A stretch of DNA of 16,274 bases, from the NCBI GenBank assembly GCA_937905855.1, contig CALCWU010000245.1, forward strand, positions 1-16,274. Reading direction: 5' to 3'. How positions within the stretch are numbered: position 1 is the stretch's first letter; every line of letters starts with the position of its first letter. The notes beneath the pieces are model-generated. The model had not been told where the DNA came from. It saw only the letters and a program-made list of their open reading frames with translations, and searched no databases. Of the stretch, positions 13,541 through 16,274 are shown one piece after another. The position numbers and the translations under genes were made by a program. The stretch comes from an uncultured Mollicutes bacterium. GTDB taxonomy: Bacteria; Bacillota_I; Bacilli_A; Acholeplasmatales; Anaeroplasmataceae.

Positions 13541-14243
13541 ATTTTGATCTTGTGAGTTCATACATTAAAATACCACCAGCTACACTTACATTTAATGATT
13601 CCATCTTTTTAATAGGTATATATAAATTTTGGTAGTTCATTTTATTTATTTCTTCACTAACACCTTGACCTTCATTACCTAATATTAAAACCATTTTAGG
13701 TCCCTTTTCAACCTTTGTTACATCATTTCCTAAATTAACATTAGTACTAAAAATTTGATAATCTTGTAAATGACTTAAATATTCTACAATATTGGCTTTG
13801 ATAAATGATAATCTAAATATTGCACCCTGACTACTTCTAATAACCTTGTCATTATAAATATCAACACAGCCCTCATTTAAAATTATGGTATTAAAGCCAA
13901 AGCTTACAGCACTACGCATTAACGAGCCCATATTTCCAGGATCTTGAACTCTATCAAGAGCTAAAATATGTCCTTCACTTCTTTTATTTTCAAACATTTT
14001 ACATACACCAATTACAGTAGTTGGTGTTATAGTATTACACATTTTTTTCATTACGACTTCACTTACAAGCGTTCCTTCATATTTATCTGTAGTTGTGTAT
14101 GTTTTTAATAATATTCCGCATTTTTTAGCCTCTAAAACTAAATGTGGCCCTTCAACTACAAACATATTTTTTTCTTTTCTTCCCTTGGAGGTAAAAAGCT
14201 TTGCTACTTCCTTAACCTCGTCATTATTCACTGATGTTATCAT
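13539..14243 (-). CDS. SpoU/TrmH-family RNA 2'-O-methyltransferase
   Basis: A 234-aa SAM-dependent ribose methyltransferase of the SPOUT class, probably acting on rRNA (RlmB/YsgA-like). An N-terminal substrate-binding part (FVVEGPHLVLEA, residues 28-39) is followed by the three knot motifs. Motif 1 is LDRVQDPGNMGSLMRSA (96-112, N104 and R110), motif 2 is ILGNEGQGVSEE (187-198) and motif 3 is IPIKKMESLNVSVAGGILMY (209-228, E215 and N218). Shine-Dalgarno AAAGGA lies in the last codons of the upstream protease gene, whose stop is only 4 bases away, so the two are co-transcribed. The exact RNA target cannot be read from sequence. Confidence 0.93.
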   Translation of the reverse strand: MITSVNNDEVKEVAKLFTSKGRKEKNMFVVEGPHLVLEAKKCGILLKTYTTTDKYEGTLVSEVVMKKMCNTITPTTVIGVCKMFENKRSEGHILALDRVQDPGNMGSLMRSAVSFGFNTIILNEGCVDIYNDKVIRSSQGAIFRLSFIKANIVEYLSHLQDYQIFSTNVNLGNDVTKVEKGPKMVLILGNEGQGVSEEINKMNYQNLYIPIKKMESLNVSVAGGILMYELTRSK

Positions 14244-14247
14244 TTTT

Positions 14248-15945
14248 CTATCCTTTATATATAAATTTTATTCTTGCTTCTTCGTCATTAATATTTTGAA
14301 TTTCAAAGTCATATTTAAGCAAGGTATTATTATCATCATAGATTTCATCATTTAAACTATCACCTACTTGATATAGCTTATTTTTATTATTTAAAACTAA
14401 TTCAATCAAATTGTTGTATGAACCATCAACACTATATTTTGATGTATTATTATTCATTATTTTATAATCATTATGACCATAATCTCCATATTTTCTTAGA
14501 CTAGCATTAATATGATACATAACAATTCCATTGTTTTTGAAATAGCTATCATTTAATCCTTCGTTTTTGTAATACATTAAAACATAATATTCTTGATATA
14601 TTCCTAGGCTTTCATCAAAGTTATTTGCTAGTATAATAGTATCACCAGTTTTTTCAAAATCCTTAAGTGATAGAGTAACACTACTATTAGTAGTTACAAT
14701 TTTACTTTTATTAATAAATCCTAAATAAAATTTTGTAAAGGGATTATGATCGCCTCTTGTAGCATCCATCACATCTAAATTAAGTAGTGGTGTATCAGTA
14801 GCTAAATATGATGTATCATAATAATCATCTACACCTAAAATATGAGAAAATTCATGAATTATAGTATAAGTATTTATTTTTTCATTGTCATAGCCTTCAT
14901 CATTTTCTCTTAAAAAGCCATAAGGACACCAAAAATAAGTATAAGCTCTTACATTGTCATATTTATAAAAATAGGTACTATCATAAACACTTCCAATTAA
15001 ATCATAGGTCATAAAAGCCCATTTCATCTCAACGTTATAATCTATATCCATCGTATTTACTAAAATAATTGCATCTATTAAACCATCATTATTGCTATCA
15101 TATTTATTATAATCAATTTTATCATCCAATTTCACTAGCATTTCATCTAAAATTATTTCTGTAGAATTGGTAATATTTTGATAATATGATGAGCTATGAT
15201 TAGCCATAATAAATGAGTCCAATACATCAAAATGAAGATTTAATTTTCCATAGCTTGATTTATAAAAATATTCGCTAACACTATAATATTCTAATTCATT
15301 ACTATTAGTTGAATTAAAGGCTAAATCAATATCTTTTGTTTTATAACCTAAATTAATTGCTAATCTATCACTAAATTCAACAGGAATTACTAATGCATTG
15401 ACATCACCAGTTGTTGGACAAGAATTATTTTTAGTTACATCATTATATAAAGTATTTGAAAAATCAAGGTCATAATAACCACTACTACTTGAAACATTTA
15501 ACCCATTCGCTTTTAAAATTTCATTATTATTACTATCCCATTTAAATACTAATACATGCATTGTAGGAACATTATCCTCACTATAAAGGCTTAGCATTAT
15601 TCTACAGTTCAAATATTCATAATTATACCAAGTTATATCATAATCATCTTTTTCAGCAGTAAGAGTAGAATATTTCTCTTTAAATTTAGCATTATAGCTC
15701 GAAAAATCAGATGAGGTATTATGATATGTTTTAAAAGAAACCTTAAACATAGTATCATAATTATCTTCGATTTGATAATCATTATTACTTAAATAAGGAA
15801 TTATAAAACCAAAATGCTCATTATATATTTCTGCTTCACTTTCAGTAAAATCCTTATTTTTATAATTTCTACTAATTGGAACAATACAGCCAGCAAGCAT
15901 TAATAAATTTAAAAAAATAACTAATAAAAATAACTTTTTCTTCAT
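14248..15945 (-). CDS. M6-like metalloprotease lipoprotein
   Basis: A 565-aa exported, lipid-anchored zinc protease. The signal peptide ends in lipobox LAGC, with C20 lipidated. The catalytic motif HEFSHILGVDDYYD starts at H364 (HExxH with H364, E365, H368, then G371 and D373), the extended metzincin-like pattern seen in M6 (immune inhibitor A-like) peptidases. Downstream VMDATRGDHNPFTKFYLGF (about 392-410) is the family's MD...GDHN...K...G block. YDSNNDGLID at 282-291 looks like a calcium-binding loop placed before the active site as in M6 enzymes. The rest (about 420-565) is beta-rich. Shine-Dalgarno AGAGGT lies about 7 bases before the ATG; -10 TATAAT is at 15967-15972 but without a convincing -35. 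Probable role is degrading extracellular peptides; the target is unknown. Confidence 0.88.
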   Translation of the reverse strand: MKKKLFLLVIFLNLLMLAGCIVPISRNYKNKDFTESEAEIYNEHFGFIIPYLSNNDYQIEDNYDTMFKVSFKTYHNTSSDFSSYNAKFKEKYSTLTAEKDDYDITWYNYEYLNCRIMLSLYSEDNVPTMHVLVFKWDSNNNEILKANGLNVSSSSGYYDLDFSNTLYNDVTKNNSCPTTGDVNALVIPVEFSDRLAINLGYKTKDIDLAFNSTNSNELEYYSVSEYFYKSSYGKLNLHFDVLDSFIMANHSSSYYQNITNSTEIILDEMLVKLDDKIDYNKYDSNNDGLIDAIILVNTMDIDYNVEMKWAFMTYDLIGSVYDSTYFYKYDNVRAYTYFWCPYGFLRENDEGYDNEKINTYTIIHEFSHILGVDDYYDTSYLATDTPLLNLDVMDATRGDHNPFTKFYLGFINKSKIVTTNSSVTLSLKDFEKTGDTIILANNFDESLGIYQEYYVLMYYKNEGLNDSYFKNNGIVMYHINASLRKYGDYGHNDYKIMNNNTSKYSVDGSYNNLIELVLNNKNKLYQVGDSLNDEIYDDNNTLLKYDFEIQNINDEEARIKFIYKG

Positions 15946-16002
15946 ATGTGTACCTCTATACCTCTTATTATACTAAAATTTAGTGATTTTTGCATTAAAA
16001 TT

Positions 16003-16031
16003 AAAAAAAGAGTGTTCAAAAATGAACACTC
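16003..16031 (-). terminator. Terminator of the SASP gene
   Basis: On the minus strand, perfect 9-bp stem GAGTGTTCA / TGAACACTC with loop TTTT, followed by seven T; it begins 11 bases after the stop codon of the spore protein gene. Confidence 0.95.
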
Positions 16032-16042
16032 AAATCTATAGC

Positions 16043-16274
16043 TTAGTTTTGTTTACCTTTATTAACTAATTTTTTAGTCATTGAACCACCAACACGACCA
16101 TTATTTCTTGCTGACGCATCAGGACCAATTTCAACTCCTAATTCCTCAGCAACCTCGTATTTTAAAGATTCTTTGTCAACATTTTGCTTACCCTTATTAA
16201 CTAAATCCTTAGTAATTTGACCACCAACACGACCATTATTTCTTGCTGACGCATCAGGACCAATTTCAACTCCT
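16043..16274 (-). CDS. Alpha/beta-type small acid-soluble spore protein with tandem SASP segments (5' end outside window)
   Basis: DNA-binding spore protein; alpha/beta SASPs coat DNA in the dormant spore and protect it from UV and heat, and are cut by the GPR protease at germination. The visible 76 residues contain the end of one SASP unit (GVEIGPDASARNNGRVGG, then ITKDLVNKGKQN) and a complete second one. The second runs LKYEVAEELGVEIGP, then ASARNNGRVGGSMTKKLVN, to the stop. LKYEVAEELG matches the GPR-cleavage region and NNGRVGG..TK.LV the C-terminal DNA-binding signature. A single SASP is about 60-70 aa, so this protein holds at least two units joined by NVDKES. The ORF is open to the window edge; the start and number of units are unknown. 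It is direct evidence that the organism makes endospores. Confidence 0.93.
   Translation of the reverse strand, partial: GVEIGPDASARNNGRVGGQITKDLVNKGKQNVDKESLKYEVAEELGVEIGPDASARNNGRVGGSMTKKLVNKGKQN
16085..16139. repeat. First copy of a 55-bp perfect direct repeat in the SASP gene
   Basis: Identical over 55 bases to 16220-16274, with an offset of 135 bp (45 codons). It encodes the GVEIGPDASARNNGRVGG signature of the C-terminal SASP unit. Confidence 0.97.
16220..16274. repeat. Second copy of the 55-bp perfect direct repeat in the SASP gene
   Basis: Identical to 16085-16139 up to the window edge, so the repeat may extend further. Synonymous positions are also identical, while the sequence between and after the copies has diverged. 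Confidence 0.95.

Noticed and set aside
1..16274. tRNA, rRNA, riboswitch or CRISPR features
   Set aside because: No cloverleaf, no T-box or known riboswitch core and no spaced direct repeats were found in the short intergenic gaps; all hairpins seen are explained as terminators or ribosome-site repeats.

Overview
The window comes from a low-GC, spore-forming Bacillota (Bacilli or Erysipelotrichia-like, plausibly gut-associated). TGA is used as a stop (tldD, the flippase gene, the 181-aa membrane protein) and Trp is TGG, so this is the standard bacterial code and not a Mycoplasma-type code. The evidence for sporulation is an alpha/beta-type small acid-soluble spore protein (SASP) at the right edge, a 48-aa YjcZ-like membrane microprotein at 12741-12887, and homologues of B. 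subtilis YlbD, YlbE and YlbF. No tRNA, rRNA, CRISPR array or insertion sequence is visible, and there is no gene-free stretch above 300 bases.

Left part (1-3549, minus strand): a pectin or rhamnogalacturonan oligosaccharide operon read right to left. It encodes a cytoplasmic GH105 unsaturated-uronyl hydrolase, a six-helix membrane protein that looks like an ECF-transporter S component, and two LplB/LplC-type ABC sugar permeases, the last running off the window. Its promoter carries a catabolite-repression-like site between -35 and -10, with a 14-bp near-palindrome further upstream. Next comes a tldE-tldD metalloprotease pair that ends in a clear terminator.

Middle left (6244-7436): divergent promoters separate tldD from a plus-strand pair. 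The first gene encodes a lipoprotein with a Ser-rich 30-bp tandem-repeat linker and a C-terminal barnase-type RNase domain. The second, overlapping it by 8 bases, encodes a barstar-type inhibitor. This exported, membrane-tethered RNase with its immunity protein is the most striking system here.

Centre (7437-12455, minus strand): rpsP-khpA with a strong sigma-A promoter, then a long co-oriented run read right to left: SpoVB/MurJ-like flippase, guanylate-kinase-like protein, ylbD, ylbE, ylbF, and a CE12-type rhamnogalacturonan acetylesterase. The esterase sits 21 bases behind ylbF, and with the GH105 operon it indicates intracellular processing of imported pectin fragments.

Right part (12456-16274): plus-strand small coiled-coil gene, YjcZ-like gene and peptide deformylase (def). 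Then on the minus strand an M6-like metalloprotease lipoprotein followed by a SpoU/TrmH rRNA methyltransferase, and upstream of them the SASP gene. The visible part of the SASP holds two copies of the SASP signature, with a perfect 55-bp direct repeat in the DNA.
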